From JBNRMW01 sp050309795 (lineage in GTDB: Bacteria; Bacillota_I; Bacilli_A; Erysipelotrichales; Erysipelotrichaceae): a stretch of DNA of 33,061 bases. The stretch is from NCBI GenBank assembly GCA_050309795.1, contig JBNRMW010000009.1:1-33061 (forward strand). Reading direction: 5' to 3'. Below, one piece after another: positions 32,908 to 33,061 of this stretch. The position numbers were made by a program, and so were the translations under genes. Under the pieces are notes generated by a model. It had not been told where the DNA came from and did no database searches. It saw only the letters and a program-made list of their open reading frames with translations. Every line of letters begins with the position of its first letter. Within the stretch, counting starts at the first letter, position 1.

Positions 32908-33061
32908 AAAAATCTTCGAACACCTGTAAAAAATGGGTCACCTTTCAAAGTAAATGCGATAGAAAGTAAAAATTGAAGAATTGATAAAGGAACGACCTTT
33001 TAAAGCGATAATATAAGGAAATTAAATTCAAAATCGACTATAATTAATGTAATCAGTAAAA

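Noticed and set aside
33039..33044. TATAAT near the right edge
   Set aside because: No -35 or TG extension and no gene follows inside the window, so a promoter call is not supported.
1..33061. UGA read as tryptophan, CRISPR array, tRNA or rRNA genes, riboswitches, insertion sequences
   Set aside because: TGA ends several intact genes and Trp is TGG; I saw no regular short repeats with spacers, no structural RNA gene, no recognisable riboswitch core and no transposase. Small RNAs without sequence hallmarks could still be missed.
1..33061. Minus-strand and out-of-frame reading frames of 60-140 codons
   Set aside because: All lie opposite or inside well-supported genes, lack ribosome binding sites and show no recognisable motifs.

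Overview
The window looks like chromosome of a low-GC Gram-positive bacterium (Bacillota). Evidence is a cell-wall and division cluster, an LPXTG surface protein with a C-terminal sorting signal, a lipobox solute-binding protein, a CcpA-type cre box and strong AGGAGG ribosome binding sites. TGA works as a stop (for example in the ATGA overlaps at 1341, 20428 and 26867), so the genetic code is standard and this is not a UGA=Trp mollicute, although the AAAGTGG boxes before mraZ resemble those described in mollicutes. An Erysipelotrichia-like relative is my best guess, but the sequence does not prove it. Every gene I accept is on the + strand.

Layout. 1-759 is AT-rich with no convincing gene. 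760-4855 is the tail of a surface-polysaccharide locus: a small phosphoglycosyl transferase, a WbuB-like glycosyltransferase, CapF and CapG. These last two are the second and third enzymes for UDP-N-acetyl-L-fucosamine; the first enzyme (CapE/FnlA) is not in the window. 4861-9059 is an envelope operon: murJ (lipid II flippase), a HEPN-like plus CBS protein, murB and galE. 9146-11419 is a lone AT-rich gene with its own promoter encoding a large SMC/PrrC-like ATPase, a candidate stand-alone defence gene. 11632-12929 is cinA with a terminator. 13102-15325 is a 714-residue sortase-anchored protein with MucBP and InlB-type repeats. 15423-21406 is a catabolic operon: GntR/UTRA regulator, lipoprotein binding protein, two-domain sugar ATPase, permease, NanE and a ROK kinase. 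It has a cre box in the promoter spacer and a palindromic operator beside the -10. A small XRE regulator follows at 21494. 22009-28177 is a shortened dcw cluster (mraZ, rsmH, ftsL, pbpB, mraY, murD). 28539-32907 holds recJ, then apt and rel.

How the genes fit together. Most of the window builds or decorates the envelope: L-FucNAc polysaccharide, lipid II synthesis and flipping, septal transpeptidation and a wall-anchored protein. The transporter operon is best read as uptake and salvage of N-acetylmannosamine: kinase, then NanE, giving GlcNAc-6-P. No sialate lyase gene is present. An extended -10 of the form TGC-TATAAT recurs before murJ, cinA, mraZ, recJ and apt.

Best candidates for something undescribed are the ManNAc-type CUT2 transporter operon, the isolated ATPase at 9224-11419 with an unrecognised C-terminal third, and the HEPN-CBS protein inside the murJ-murB operon. 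Also notable are a CapF whose YxxxK tyrosine is replaced by Phe and a recJ that appears to be transcribed without a leader.
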